In this document: in pieces, positions 35,250-48,589 of the stretch
Layout: every line of letters begins with the position of its first letter
Numbering within the stretch: the first letter of the stretch is position 1
Translations under genes and position numbers: made by a program
Notes under the pieces: model-generated
What the model was told of the DNA's origin: nothing
Database searches by the model: none
Seen by the model: the letters and a program-made list of their open reading frames with translations, nothing else
DNA from: Mesostigma viride
Lineage: Eukaryota > Streptophyta > Mesostigmatophyceae > Mesostigmatales > Mesostigmataceae
DNA length: 64,000 bases
Reading direction: 5' to 3'
Assembly (NCBI GenBank): GCA_009746045.1
Contig: RPFO01000176.1
Span: forward strand, 128,501 to 192,500

Positions 35250-37000
35250 TTGAGATTCAAAGCAGCGGGGAGGCGCCAGCGGGGCAGCAGGAATCTGAGC
35301 GGGGCAGCAGGAAAATTCAGCCTGAGCCTGATTGTCCGTCCACCCTTGTCAGCATCCGCCACTCACACCAGTGCTGGCATGTTGATTCTCAGGCCGCCCC
35401 GCTGTTTTTCCAGAGCTTGCTTGGGGCTAAACCAGTACAAAACAGACCAATGGGGCACACTGGGCCACAGCGATGGCCAGCTTGTTGACCTTCAATGGCC
35501 CAGCACAACATCCATGGCTATACTTGGCGGCGCACTCCGCGCAGCCCCACGAGATCGAAGCACGCTGGCATCCATGCGCAGCACCGCCGCAGCTAAGTAG
35601 GCAGGTAAAGCCTATAACATATCGTAGTAAGAATCCAGATATATGATACCCTGCTAAAAACCTCCACCCAATGCGCAGGTCACCCAACACCCCGAGGTGC
35701 AACAGGAAGTCGGGGGGGGGGGGGGCAATCAGGAGGAAGTCGCAAGCGCGATTATCCGCATCAGCTGCTGATTGCCATCGGGCTTCCCTGCGGCAAAAGT
35801 GCCGTTGACCGTGGGTGGCTCAGATTATTTGCCCAATATTCCCCCCTCCAAACACACGTGGCAAAGACGAGCATACTCCTCCATGCTACACCTCTGTGCT
35901 TCGCGCACAGACTTTCGCAAGCTCAGTTGGACAAAACTCAGCATCTGTACAGTACCACATAACTCCCATCCCTCAAAATAGCTCCCCACAGTAGGGGCAG
36001 TGGCACCATAGTATCCACTTGGCAAACTTTCCCCGGAGCAGGCAAGGCCAAGCATGCAATTTGAAGCTGTATGTAAGGGGCTCCATTAAGATAAGCTCAT
36101 CCACTACGTTGCAATTACCATAAGCTCCATCAAGATAAGCACCCTCACCCACTACGTAAGAATGGTACCTTTGGCCCTACGGAATCACCGTTCCGGCGGA
36201 CAAGCAATCAGCAAAAATCATCGATGCCCCACAGGGCCGCCTGGTGCAGTGGCCCGGGCACACGGGCTGACTCTTCAGCAGGCAGGTCACGCACCGCCCC
36301 CCTCCTCCCTCCCCCCCCATCCAGCCTAGGGCCCCAACCGCTTTACAGGCAAGTGTGCGACTGTCTAACGCACGAGGCATAATTTCTAGCGCGTATACTG
36401 CCAAAGCGTACCTGCTTTCACCTGTCATGAGCGGGAGGCGGCGCCAGAAGAGGTAGTAAGAATTAAAGGCAACTCAATCTCATTCCTTGTTGGCCCCCGT
36501 GCCCCTAGTTGTGTGCCGGGGCCCTGCTCCAGCTGGTGTTGAGATTTCTCCATGCTCATCGTGGCGCGAACCGCCGGAGATGCCAGTATCAGTGCTCTCC
36601 CCTCCTAGAAAGGCATGTCTAATATAGTCCCCTTCCAGCTCGTTGACCCCACCTCCGCAAGCTGACATGCAGTGATCAGCTTCGCCATGCATGCAGGTAC
36701 TCTGGCGCTGCTAGCTTCAGAACTAATGCTGATCGTGGCATTGCCCAGTACCCGGCTCTTTGGCGAGAGTGTTGAGGACGCCAGCCATCTGCAGGTACAT
36801 GATGGAGCATTCGGCGCTCCCTGCCAGCCAGACCACCTTCACCGATCCAGCAGGTTGCTCAGCATGACTGGCACGGCAGACCCGCTTATTGAGCCACTCC
36901 CTTTTCGCATGCGAGCCTGCCAGCGCTGGCTGACGCTGCTGGGTTTGTGGTGGCCGCAGGACCGATCATTCCCAGGTCTAGCAGCCTGCAAAGAACAAGC
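35250..37000 (-). pseudogene. Decayed DIRS copy (ORF1 and N-terminal RT), antisense to the LRR locus
   Basis: Read on the minus strand the order is as in the better copy. 36700-36480 holds EADHCMSACGGG and DEHGEISTPAGAGPR (compare 44980-45165). 36350-36200 matches the G-rich joint and the following segment at 45340-45480 (CCGTGTGCCCGGGCC). 36055-35825 holds RCSMEEYARLCHVCLEGGIL (compare GCSMEEFARVCTVCVERGIL). 35600-35430 holds CCAGPLKVNKLA (compare 46110-46150). There are many stops and frame breaks. Together with 34556-35060 it may be one element broken by an inversion. Confidence 0.65.
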
Positions 37001-37084
37001 AGATGGCAAATGCGAATTAGATTGGCAACGCGAGCAAAGTGCGGAATACTCAGCTGCAATTGCTAGTCACGCAAGACACCCAAG

Positions 37085-37160
37085 TACTACCTATGTGATA
37101 GTAGCATATATCCATTGACCCAACTACTACTTATGTGATAGTACAATATATCCATTGAAA
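37085..37160. repeat. Two tandem 38-bp units
   Basis: ACTACCTATGTGATAGTA followed by CATATATCCATTGA, then ACTACTTATGTGATAGTA and AATATATCCATTGA. Confidence 0.85.
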
Positions 37161-37244
37161 TGATAAATTTCGCGAACTTGTCTGGCAACACAAGTAAAGC
37201 ACAAGACAGAACATGCAAAAGAATCATTACTACCCATGATACAG

Positions 37245-38237
37245 CAAACAACTACGGTGATATATATATTATTGGTGCGGCTGGCCGTGGATGGCCGCGA
37301 TGAGCGCATTCAGGCCGCCTTGCAGGCGCTCCTCCCCAGCCCCAGCCTGCCGGCTCACTCCATGTGCTTGGCCAACCTCCCCTGCCGCATGCGCGGGTCT
37401 GGGCTCATTTACGCCGCCCGCCTCGCCCCCGCCGCCTTTCTGGGCTCCATTGCTCAGGCCTGGGCCGAGACCCGTTTAGTCCCAAGCGCCGTCCGCACCA
37501 TTCCCGACTTGGTCACCGCATCCCCCTCTCCCTTCGTGCAGGCCGTGCAGGATTCTTACTTGGGATCCAGCAGGCCTGCGACCTCATCCGTCCCGCCCAG
37601 GCCGTCCACTGTAGCCTGCCCCAGGGCACGCCCGGCATGATCAATTTCGTCAGTCCCAGTGTCTTCCCTGCCTGCGTTAATGAAAAACAACAAAGACCTA
37701 CGCGGGTATACTACACTGTGCCGACTGGATGGGTCTGCATGCGAGCTTGAACGATCAGGGGAAGGCTTGGCTTCACTCCGTTTCCCTCGAGGGGAGCGTG
37801 GGGTCCGCATACCTCCGTGCCCTCCCCATGAACCCTTTGTTTAGGCTGGTTCTGGCCCATAATGCCCTTGCCATCTGCCACCAGCAGTCTGCCCCGCAAC
37901 CTGTCGTCAAGGCGGCCGCGCCCCGCGGCATCTGCGGGCTTACTCTCGATACTACTGGGACGCACTACATCGCGTGCACGGGTGGCCAGCAGAACCAGAA
38001 CTGGTTCCTCTATCTCCATCCGCTCTCATCCAGGAGTTGTGTGCCTTGGTTCGTGTGAGGACGCGGATGGCGCAGCCTTCTATTCACCCAATCACCGGCC
38101 CGACATTACTGTCCTCGTCTATGATGGGCAGGGTTGCCACCTGCGAGGCTCGGCCGCCCTCCGGTCGCCACATCCTCCGGGCGGCTGTGGATGCCGGCGC
38201 TGAGCACTACAATGCACTACTTGAGATGTTGGAATGA
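37245..38237 (+). pseudogene. Frameshifted retroelement-like relic (possible non-LTR restriction-like-endonuclease C-terminus)
   Basis: Four overlapping frames join into one protein-like sequence: RDERIQAALQALLPSPSLPA and RLAPAAFLGSIAQAWAETRL (to about 37550), then a second frame, then GSAYLRALPMNPLFRLVLAH and GICGLTLDTTGTHYIACTGG (37785-37990), then a last frame ending RHILRAAVDAGAEHYNALLE and a stop at 38235. The Cys..His..Cys cluster followed by a PD-containing stretch (about 38100) recalls the C-terminal region of non-LTR elements with restriction-like endonucleases. That assignment is tentative. At least three frameshifts make it inactive. Confidence 0.45.
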
Positions 38238-38239
38238 AT

Positions 38240-40235
<1,996 letters not shown>

Positions 40236-40319
40236 CGATAATTACGACGAACCGTCAGGAACATGATTGACTGCGCCAAATGCCTACCCTAGAGTGGACA
40301 ACCAATAAATTATTCCAGC

Positions 40320-41110
40320 CGCCAGCGCGGTACTTTGGCCCTTGCATCTGGCACGGCGCAACCACGCTGGGGGACTCCGCCGTGCGCCTGATGCCGTAAG
40401 TCCATCCACGCAAATAATTTCTGCTCCTGGGGTAAACGCCAGGGAAAGGAGTACTGCGCAGATCGGGACATAAATATTCGGGCGGGTTACGAATGGGTTA
40501 CACAGTTCATTTGCACGATGATCGTTTTTCTTGCGGGATGGAAATCTTAACCATTATATAACTAACTAACGCCGATATTGCGTACTAACTGTTGCAGGTA
40601 CTGCCTGTTGTCGGATCAAGTTGATGTTAATCCCTTCCTTGTTGCCACTCGCGCTGTCACATTGAATGCCTTGCCTTTTCCTGTCCACAGTCTTCTGGAT
40701 GGCAACAAGCTGAGCGGCACCATCCCACCCGAGCTAGGGTCTTTGGTCTCCATGCAATACATGTAAGCCTCCTTGAGGATTGCTCGAGAATGTCAGCCCA
40801 ATGCATCCACGCCAAGCACACGCGAGCACAGATATCGTGAGAAGCCTTGTGGTACACTCTCGCGCTGCATGGGTGACCCACAGTGCCTGAGGCACAGGAC
40901 ATGGCGTACTGCGTGGCACCCTTGCATGTCAGTTGAGTAAGTTGTTGAGCGACCCAACGCATGATGTCTCGCACCGCCAGGCAGCCATTGGCAAACTGTG
41001 CTACTATTTTTTGTCGCAATGTGACCTAGGCTGTGAAATCGCTTTGTGGCGTACCATGCGTAGTCCTACCCTCCATCTCCCGGTCGGGTACTTTCGGTTG
41101 GGGTTCCAAA
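40320..41110. repeat. Diverged single copy of the exon-intron unit amplified at 58.4-64 kb
   Basis: Before the exon it has a CATCTGGCACGGCGCAACCA block and CAGATCGGGACATAAA, comparable to units at 60240-60420 and 60980. After the exon it has GATATCGTGAGAAGCCTTGT and the following ACTTGTTGAGCGACCCAACG-like stretch. It is more diverged than the tandem copies and may resemble their ancestor. Confidence 0.6.
40691..40762 (+). CDS. LRR exon (72 bp)
   Basis: Acceptor CTGTCCACAG precedes 40691 and donor GTAAGCC follows 40762. It encodes LLDG, NKLSGTIPPELGSL, VSMQY plus a split AT. codon (Met or Ile). NKL is shared with the older exon at 27260. Confidence 0.85.
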
Positions 41111-41250
41111 ATGTTTTTTCGGCAATTTCAGATGTCTTGTTGCAAAGAAGGCGGATTCTTTAGAAATGGTTTAGTGGTAAAAGGTAGACTGCCACATGCA
41201 GCTGGGAAGCCGTCGGCTTTAAGTCCTGCCGGATGGCAGGCGTTATAAAA

Positions 41251-41455
41251 GGCATAAATTCAATAGGAGAACCTGTGGGCCGGCTGCCCTTGGTCAGGGG
41301 CTGCGCTGCCATCAGGTGTAGGCTATAGTATGGCATGTATGACATTGCTCAAAGTCCGGCGTCACATGCTAGTAGTCTGATGGTCGCCACTTGTCAGTGA
41401 CCATATTTTGTGACAAAAGCAATTATTTTGTGGGCAAGCCCTAGCGGGCTCTGGA
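41251..41455. repeat. Dispersed direct repeat, partner 42063-42263
   Basis: Both contain CTGTGGGCCGGCTGCCCTTGG and GCTAGTAGTCTGATGGTCGCC and end in GGGCTCTGGAAC. A more diverged third copy lies at 58200-58365. 41110-42060 otherwise holds no recognised gene. Confidence 0.8.
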
Positions 41456-42062
41456 ACTGGGAGTGGGAGTAGTTCAAGTCAAAGCTATTTGTGATTCATA
41501 GGGCATTGTGGCGCAAGTCTGGCGTTACACGGGAATTGAATGACAGTTGTCAATGGCTGTGCTTGGCAATCGGGAATATAGCCAGATGTAGTTTGCCGTT
41601 TAGAAAGGTTCTTTCACGAAAACCGGCACAGCATTCGGCAGGGTAGTTCCTTTCGGAGCTGTAACGAGCTAGCAATTGCTACCACTGTCATAGCGTCTCA
41701 GCAAGCAAGCTGGCGGAGCCTTGTACCTGGAGATGCTGCCCCCCCGGGTTCCAGTAGGAAGCTGCTGAGGCTTGAATTTTTAAAACGAATCCGCAACGGC
41801 TATCCCCGAGCGTAGTTGGGTGTCTCGCCAAGCACTGTGGCAGGCACCTAACTTGTCTTCTCAGCGCGCCCAGTCCGGCCGGATCTGCACTAAGCTGTGC
41901 TCACGACGGTGATCGCCCTCCGAGAGGGGGCGATTCAACGACCTCGCCCAGCCGTGCATGAAAAGGTGGCCCTTGCCAGGGTTCGTATGCATATGCTTGC
42001 GCAGGCACACTCGCCGCATTTTGGCGATGCGACAGGTCACACTCACCACCTTGCCACCAAGT

Positions 42063-42263
42063 TAATTCAATAGGGAAACCTGTGGGCCGGCTGCCCTTGG
42101 TCTGGCGCCGCGCCACCAGTTGTTAGGCTCTATTGCGGAATGTACGACATCACTGACTCAAAGTCCGGCATCACATGCTAGTAGTCTGATGGTCGCCACT
42201 TGTCAGTGACCATATTTTGTGACGAAAGCGATTCTTGTGGCAAGCCCTGGCGGGCTCTGGAAC
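42063..42263. repeat. Dispersed direct repeat, partner 41251-41455
   Basis: See the partner copy for the shared motifs. 42264-42980 holds no recognised gene. Confidence 0.8.
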
Positions 42264-42989
42264 CAGTAGGAATCGGTTAAAACTATTGTATCTCATCATA
42301 GGTGGGTTTAGTACCGGACACGCCCGGTAGGTGTCAGGGGTCGCGGGGCCGAGCGAGCTTGTAAACTCCTGGTCTTTCCGCTGCGTGTGATGAGCCAAGG
42401 TCACAAGTACAGCAATCTTTATCCCACGCACCAAGCGACGACCTCAGTGGTCACTTCCACGTCCAAGGTGGGCGCCCATGGTTCGTGCTTCAAGATGCTT
42501 GGCCATTCCCCGGCCATGACGAAGCTATACCCTTTCTCGTTGCTCCTCGATCCCCCTCTGGCACGACGATGCGCGCAGCAGGCTTGCAAGCAAATCCACG
42601 ACGTCCACTGGCATCTCTCATGCAAGTAACGGGCTGGATTTACCTAGCCACCTACAACCTAGGAAAGAACAGGACCTATCACAGGCCTGCAAGGTCAAGT
42701 ATCCTTGCAGTCCTGTGGACGGACACAGGACCTCCACCAGTAGCAGGATGCTGCTCCTCCTGGTCTACGTGGGCCACAGTCACGTGATTGACAGGCTAGG
42801 CCTTTGCAAGCTCGGCCTTTCTGTGTCCTTTCTGCTATATCCAAAGGTCTGCACCCCCACCGGCCGCCGGACGGTCAGGACTTCGAGACCTCATGACTTC
42901 TTCGTCCATTGTCTGTTTCAGGCGGTCAGCACGGCGTTGGAAAGGTCTCCCAAAGCTGCATCCACTTAGCATATTGGCTTCCCAAACTG

Positions 42990-43375
42990 CTGACTGGTGC
43001 CGCCACCGGCTAGGCCGAGTTTTTCAGGTGGCAGGGAGCAAGCTGGGCCACTTGCTCCTGCCGCGCAGCGTGGTGCCGGGCCTACGTACCGGATTCTAAG
43101 CAAGATTCCATATTGTGCGGCTGGATACCTATGTTTGTCCCGTAAAGAATGGGTGGATACTTGGTGCATTCCTTTTCTGGGGTACAAGTGCGTAGGCACA
43201 CAGTGTAATGGTTGTCAGGAGGCACTAGACAGCATTAAGAATGTCATGCCGGCTTTGCCCCTTCACGAAAAAAAGAGGCAGTGAAATTGGCAGCAATGCA
43301 GCTACACCAAGTTTAATTACGGTGATGTATTGGGCTACAGTAATATTGCGCTAAGAACGGATAATAAACATCGGG
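42990..43375. repeat. Dispersed repeat, partner 7460-7850
   Basis: It shares GCCGCCACCGGCTAGGCCGAG and TTTTCTGGGGTACAAGTGCG with the left part of the region before the Y block. It then continues with Y-block-like CTTCTGCAAGCATT and CCAGGCCGCCAAAAAAA. Confidence 0.7.
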
Positions 43376-43488
43376 ACGTGCATGCTTCTGCAAGCATTTT
43401 CACAAGCTTTTTAGCAACCGGAGGTTGTAGTTTTACTTATTAGAACTGGGGAAGGCAGGCAACACCAGGCCGCCAAAAAAATAACTGG

Positions 43489-43701
43489 AGTTGTTATATA
43501 TAGTGACGGAACCTTTTTGCCACTTGAGCAATTAGGTCTGTCACTATTTTACCCGGCGAGAACCACTCGCCGGTATCTATCTATTCCACGTGTAGTTCAT
43601 GTGAACTTCATGCGGAATAGATACCGGCGAGTGGTTCTCGCCGGGTAATAGTGAGGGACCTAATGCACAAGTGGCAAAAGGTTCCACGATTTATAATAAC
43701 T
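43489..43701. mobile_element. M2 fold-back MITE, copy 1
   Basis: The arms AGTTGTTATATATAGTGACG (left) and its imperfect complement (right, ending TTTATAATAACT) enclose a near-perfect hairpin with AGAACCACTCGCCGGTATCT at the core. It is related in layout to 60002-60207 (ATAGTG.CGGAACCTTTTGCC near both ends). Confidence 0.75.
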
Positions 43702-43728
43702 AAACCGTCGTAGTGTGGGGTTGATATC

Positions 43729-43925
43729 TATCTTACCGCTGGGGCCTACTGCAGTACCGAATCTCGCCTTAACGATATTCCAACCAGACATATTTTTCCC
43801 TTCTGGCGCTTTGCCATGGGGATTTGAACCCTTGACTTACGAGGTCTTAGTTATTATGTATAGTGACGAAACCTTTTTGCCACTTGGGCAATAAGGTCCA
43901 ACACTATTTACCGGTGAGAACGAAT
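43729..43925. repeat. tRNA-like fragment and partial M2 element
   Basis: GGGGATTTGAACCCTTGACTTACGAG (positions 43819-43844) is a reverse box-B/T-arm-like motif of the kind seen at 24935 and 49000. From about 43852 a left-arm-only copy of M2 follows (TAGTTATTATGTATAGTGAC ... CACTATTTACCGGTGAGAAC). Confidence 0.5.
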
Positions 43926-43938
43926 TTTTTGTTCTGGC

Positions 43939-43994
43939 ACCTGTACCCCAGCCACCCACGCAGGGGTTGGCTGGACAGGTGGTTGCTATAAAAG
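43939..43994 (+). promoter_or_regulatory. Hairpin and TATA box at the 5' end of the DIRS element
   Basis: CACCTGT/CCAGCC at 43939-43953 pairs with GGCTGG/ACAGGTG at 43969-43982. A TATAAAAG box follows at 43987-43994, about 112 bp before the first ATG (44106). Inferred promoter of the retroelement. Confidence 0.45.
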
Positions 43995-44105
43995 GTGGGC
44001 TTCCATTCGAGGGAAGCAGGTTGTTTCTTTTGCATGAGCACCTGATGTGACCACATCACAAAAAACAAAACGCAGGGCAATACACATCAAGCAATGTAAG
44101 CCGCC

Positions 44106-45394
44106 ATGACCACGACAGTAACAGCCCCAGAGCGCAATTTCATAGCGAGCAGCCAAGGTGGGATGCACCCCAAAGGAGGCCGCCACTGCGGTTCAGCAGA
44201 TCCTTGGGGCGGGGGGTTGGCTAGAGCGATCAAGAAGCTCAACGAGGGGCGTGCGGAGAACGTCATGGATTCATTGGAGGAAAGGGGTTATGTCAGCGAT
44301 TGGGATGGGGAGGAGGACCTGGTCGATGTGCTAGCAGCGCAGCTGGGGGAGGCTATTGCAGAGCCGGATCCTCCAGCGTCAACAGGTGCAGTGGGAACAG
44401 GGGTTGTTCCCCCTTCGGCAGGTGGGGGCGGAGGGGTGGGGCGTGGTGGAGCTGGCGGTTGGGAGGAGGATGGCGCCCCTGGGGCGACTGACCAGGACTT
44501 GGCGGACCTAGATCGAAACATAGGTCGGCTGCTGGGGACCGAAACAAGCTCTGCAACCCCAGCTGGTGGCCTTCCAACCAGGTCGGGCAATGCCCTCACT
44601 TGAGGAGATATTGGCGTCCTGATAGCGGCCATGTCGAAGCTGCTGGACCAGGCAAAGACTCCTGGCAACTGCATGCCCAGCAGCGGCGGCGACTGCTGGC
44701 AGGCTGGCCCGCACCAAGGGAGTGGCGCTGAGCGGGAATTCAGTGCCGGTCCTGCTGAGCAACCTGCTGGAGGCAGTGCTGCCGGGGATGTTGGACATGC
44801 GTGGGGGGAAAGTCCATCCGTGCGTCGATAATGCTGACGCTGCAGGGGGGCAGCACAGCCAGCGGGGAGAGGCGCATGTTGGTCCTGCAAATGGCTGGCA
44901 TCCTGGACACGATGGTCACGGCATTGGGTCACTGGGAAACGCCACGCTCCGAGGTGATTCTGGAGCTGGCAGCAGCCGAGTACCTAGCGAAGCTGATCAC
45001 GGCATGTCAGCTAGTGGATGTGGGTGGACAGGCTGGAAGGGCACTCCGTCGGCGATGCTGTCAATCCAGGAGTGTGGGCAATGCTGGCGTCTGCAGCAGT
45101 CCGGGCCGCGATGAGCATGGGGAAGCTTCAGCACAAGCTGGAGCAGGGCCCCGGCAAGAAGGGGTAGGGCTGCCCCTCCAACAGCAACGAGCAGTAAGGG
45201 AGCGGTGCCTCCTTTCGCTGCCTCTTCCAGCGCCGCTTCCAGTTCGTGACTGGTGGCAGCAGGTACGCTCAGGTCGTAGGCGCGATAGGATGAGTCGGGC
45301 TTTTAATGCTCGCACACAATCCTGTCAAGCGGTTAGGGCTTTAAAGTGGATGCGGGGGGGGGGGGGGGGGGGGGGCGAGACCCGCCTGCTGTAG
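44106..45394 (+). pseudogene. DIRS ORF1 (Gag-like), frameshifted
   Basis: It starts with ATG at 44106 (MTTTVTAPERNFIASSQGG); the first frame is open to a stop at 44601 and contains an acidic stretch and a Gly-rich linker. Similarity between frames suggests the protein originally ran on through PSLEEILAS...IAAMSKLLDQ, VPVLLSNLLEAVLPGMLDM (frame changes near 44625 and 44800) and SIRASIMLTLQGG... to about 45030, after which frames break again. A helical segment MLVLQMAGILDTMVTALGHW is visible. Structural protein role is inferred from position only. A related minus-strand relic lies at 36480-37000. Confidence 0.55.
45355..45375 (+). repeat. G21 homopolymer inside the DIRS element
   Basis: A run of 21 G at the ORF1/RT joint. 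The relic on the minus strand (36296-36320) has a broken C-rich run at the same place. Length errors here would change the reading frame, so frames around it should be treated with caution. Confidence 0.95.
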
Positions 45395-46823
45395 ACGCAG
45401 CCCGTGTGCCCGGGCCTCTGCAGCAGGCGACCCTAGATGGGATCGATGATGCTTGCAAGTCCTTTGTCCGCCGGAACGGTGGTTCCGTAGCGGCAATGTT
45501 AGGATCTGAGTGGATGGGGGTGAATATTCTGAAGGAGCCCCTTACGAACCGTTTGTAGCCGCACGCTTGGCCATGTCTGGTCCGGGGGAAGGCGGCCAAG
45601 TGGATGTGCTTAACTTGCTACCCCCCTTTTGGGGAGCAGTTTTGAATTATGAGAGTAAAATGGTACGGACGCCCAGCAGAACGGATCTCGCAGAATTCGA
45701 TGCGGGTCTCGCGGGGGTGTAGCATGGAGGAGTTCGCGCGGGTTTGCACGGTGTGTGTGGAGAGGGGAATTTTGGGTGGATTTTTTTACGAGGAGCCGCC
45801 TATGGTGAATAGTATTATTGGGGTCGGAAAGCCCGACGCCGTACTAAGCTGATTGTGGACGGCTGATTGTGGACAAGCGCCGTGGCAACATGCCACTACC
45901 AGATCCTATGTCCGCTTTTTTACCACACCTTGGCATGATTTGCAATTTGCTCACGCGCGCTGGGGAGGATGTTTTGGGGGGCGTATCAGATTTGGATTCC
46001 CACTACAACAGACTCCGCCTGCCCGTTTGGATGCGGCGGTACTGTGCCTGGATGCCGGTGTGGTCGGATCTTGTGGGCCTTAGTGGGCCGTGTCGGAAGG
46101 TGTGGCCGTGGATGTTGTGCTGGCCAATTGGAAACAAGCTGGTCGTCGCTGTGGCCCAGTGCGTGCACCAGTCTGTGCTGTACCACTGTGGCCCCAAGCC
46201 CCCGTTGGAGGCTAGTCGTGGCCTGAGCATCGAAATGTCAGCGCTCATTCAGGTGGCGGATGCTGATGAGGCGGGGCAGACCGTCCGGCTGAGGCTGGAG
46301 GAGGACCCTGCTGCGCCCTTGGCGCCCTCGCCGTGTCGAATCTCGGCAGGATCTGGAAGGTATGCATGTCGTGACGATCGATGACCTCCATTTCACCCAC
46401 CGTGCTTCGGTGGATGGAGTGAATCAGCAGCTAGATCGTGTTCAGGCTGCCTACGCCGCTGTTGTGCTGGTGCAGAAGTCTGACAAGGTGGTACGGTCGA
46501 CAGCAGAACAGGCTGGTGAGCAGCCGGTGGGTGTCATTCACCAGAGAGATGGTGACGTGGTGCCTGTTCCTGAGCGTGTGGTGGCAGTTATCGCTGCTAC
46601 TCATAGAATCTTGGATCGCGGATTTACATACTACCGCGAACTTAGTTCTGTGCTTGGGAAGTGGGTGTGGATGCATCTGCTGTGCCGCCCCATGCTCTCG
46701 GTGTGGCCTGAGACGTATCGGCTGCTAGCAGCCATGAACGCCTCCCTGCCTGGGCGCCGCTGGCGGCTCCCTAAGGGGGCCCGCCGGAAGCTTCGGGCGG
46801 CGATCGACCTGGCCCCCTTTTGA
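45395..46823 (+). pseudogene. DIRS reverse transcriptase, frameshifted
   Basis: Successive frames give DDACKSFVRRNGGSVAAML, GAPYEPFVAARLAMSGPGEG, GCSMEEFARVCTVCVERGIL, VNSIIGVGKPDAV, DKRRGNMPLPDPMSAFLPHL and then the catalytic region MHVVTIDDLHF with the Asp pair at 46380-46385. HRASVDGVNQQL and RLLAAMNAS follow, and the frame closes with a stop at 46821. Breaks occur near 45555, 45720, 45850 and 46370. The catalytic DD pair is intact but the chain is interrupted. This is the template for the relics at 25506-25905, 35250-36060 and 57489-57785. Confidence 0.8.
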
Positions 46824-47624
46824 AAGGCTGCCAGGGCCCGGCCCCTTTATGACGGGGTCGTTAGTAGTGACGCGAGCAGCTCCGGCGGTTGGGTGGTCTA
46901 CAGGGACCTTCCTAGGGCCCATTGTGCCCGGCTGGCAACCCGGCGCGAAGCGCGGGGATGGCGGACGACCGCCTTAACGTCTGGTGAGGACTGGGACCTG
47001 GGGCGCATAGAAGAGGGGGACTACAGCCTGCTGGGCGGTGGCGGCTGGATTGCGGCGCTGTCCTACAGGTGGCGGGGGCAGCCTAACCACATCAACGTCA
47101 AGGGGGCGATTGCTGTGACGCAGGGGGTCGAGTGGTCGTGCCGGACCAAAGCGTGTCGAGGTAAGCAAGTCGTCCGGCTCGTGGACTCTAGTGCTGTGGT
47201 GGGGGCGTTTGTCAGGGGGCGGTCGTCTTCCTACCGCCTCAACCAGATGGTTCAGCGCTACTGCGCACTGTCACTGGCTGCTGACATGCAGAGCCACTGG
47301 GTCTGGGTGGCTACCGACCACAACCCAGCTGACAAGGCCAGTCAGCGTGGCGCCTGGCTTCCTGACTTGACCCGGTGCGGTGACGTGCATCCCAGCCCTG
47401 GGCCGGAAGGGGCGCGACGCCCTCGGGACTTGACACTTTTGGAGGGCACAGTGAACCTTGTGTCTACCTTGCCAGCGTACCGGCGCGCGGCGGCTGTCTA
47501 CGTGGCGTGGGCGCCACCTGGCCCTGTCGACCCAGCTGACGCGGAAATCATTTTCTGTGAGTGGATTTCTAGTGTCTACCATGCCAGAGGTGGGCGGGGG
47601 CGTACACCCCCCACACACGTTTAA
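46824..47624 (+). pseudogene. DIRS RNase H domain
   Basis: It continues in the RT frame after the single stop at 46821. LYDGVVSSDASSSGGWVVY carries the first catalytic Asp (46869-46871). HINVKGAIAV sits where these domains usually have HIN.LE.. , so the catalytic Glu seems lost (GGG codon). VRLVDSSAVVGAFVRG and WVATDHNPADKASQRGAWLP supply the remaining Asp motifs. The frame ends GRGRTPPTHV at a stop (47622). Confidence 0.8.
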
Positions 47625-47776
47625 AATTCTCAGGTTTAAGATCATGAGACTCTGGATTTGACCTCTACTAGTAGTATAATTGTAGTAGAATGTAGTAGAA
47701 CTTGGTAGAATCGAATCAAAATAGTGAGATTCTTTAAGATCGTGAGCCCTGGATTGGTCGGACCCCAGTCTTAAAC
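47625..47776. other. AT-rich segment between RNase H and recombinase
   Basis: About 150 bp of much lower GC than its neighbours. An imperfect direct repeat (ATTCTCAGGTTTAAGATCATGAGACTCTGG and ATTCTTTAAGATCGTGAGCCCTGG, given in part) lies at its two ends. It may be an inserted small element or an old recombination scar. Confidence 0.5.
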
Positions 47777-48523
47777 GTGGCGGGAGGGGTTATGCCAGCA
47801 CGCCAAGGCCTGTCTGCACCTGTACTACCCCGACATTGTTCGGAATTGGGTGCTTGCGGACCGCCTGCTAGCAGGTTGGCAGCGGCTTGTTCCGGCTATC
47901 AGCCCTCCGCCTATGCCCTGGCGCCTTTGCTATTTCACTGCCCTGTTGCTAGTTTCACGCCGACAGGTGCGTTTGAGTGCGTTGATTATTATTGCTTTCC
48001 AGCAGTATTTATGGATTAGCGAGGCGCTAGGGCTACGGGTGCGGGATGTGGCCCATCCTGGCCACCCCCTTCTCGAGCCAGGGCCCACGGTCGGTGCCCT
48101 TGCGCTGCGCAACCCCAAGACTGCGCAGGGGGCGGCCCAGCACGTCCTCGTCCGGGATCCACTTTTTTTTGACTCCTGCGACGCCTGACGGCTGGCCAGC
48201 CCACAGCTGCACTTCTTTTTCGGGGTTTAACGTACAGCCAGGCTAGGTAGCAGTGGGAAGCTGCGCAGGCCCGCATGGGCATCCCGGGGATGTTTTCCTT
48301 TCACAGCCTCCGGCATGGAGGGGCGACGCACGACGCCATCGCTGGCGAGTCGCCGCAGGCCATTCAGCTGCGCGGCCGGTGGGCTTCGGCCCTCTCGGTC
48401 ACGCGCTACATTGGCCTCCACCGCAGCCTCCTGGGGCGAGACATCCCGCCCGCCCTCTGGGCTCAGGCCCTGGGTTTTGACCCAGCGGCTTTTCATCGCC
48501 ACTTCGGTGGCGTCGTGTTTTGA
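47777..48523 (+). pseudogene. DIRS tyrosine recombinase, interrupted
   Basis: First part: 47850-48188, with IIIAFQQYLWISEALGLRVR DV, the box-A region, ending in a stop at 48186. Second part: 48275-48523, with FHSLRHGGATHDAIAGESPQ, IQLRGRWASALSVTRYIGLH, containing the HxLRHGGAT box, GRW and the likely nucleophile Tyr of RYIGLH. Box A reads LWISE where these enzymes normally have LRxSE, so the catalytic Arg appears changed to Trp (TGG). The stop and frame break between the parts also inactivate it. Confidence 0.8.
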
Positions 48524-48561
48524 CGTCTTCCAGTTTTAATCCCTCGTCTTTTAGCTATCAG

Positions 48562-48589
48562 CTGACCTCACCCTTGTGTGGGAGGTCAG
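48562..48589 (+). terminator. Hairpin downstream of the recombinase
   Basis: CTGACCTC and GAGGTCAG flank a 12-nt loop-side segment, 39 bp after the recombinase stop. It could be a 3'-end or terminal structure of the element; function is inferred. Confidence 0.35.
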
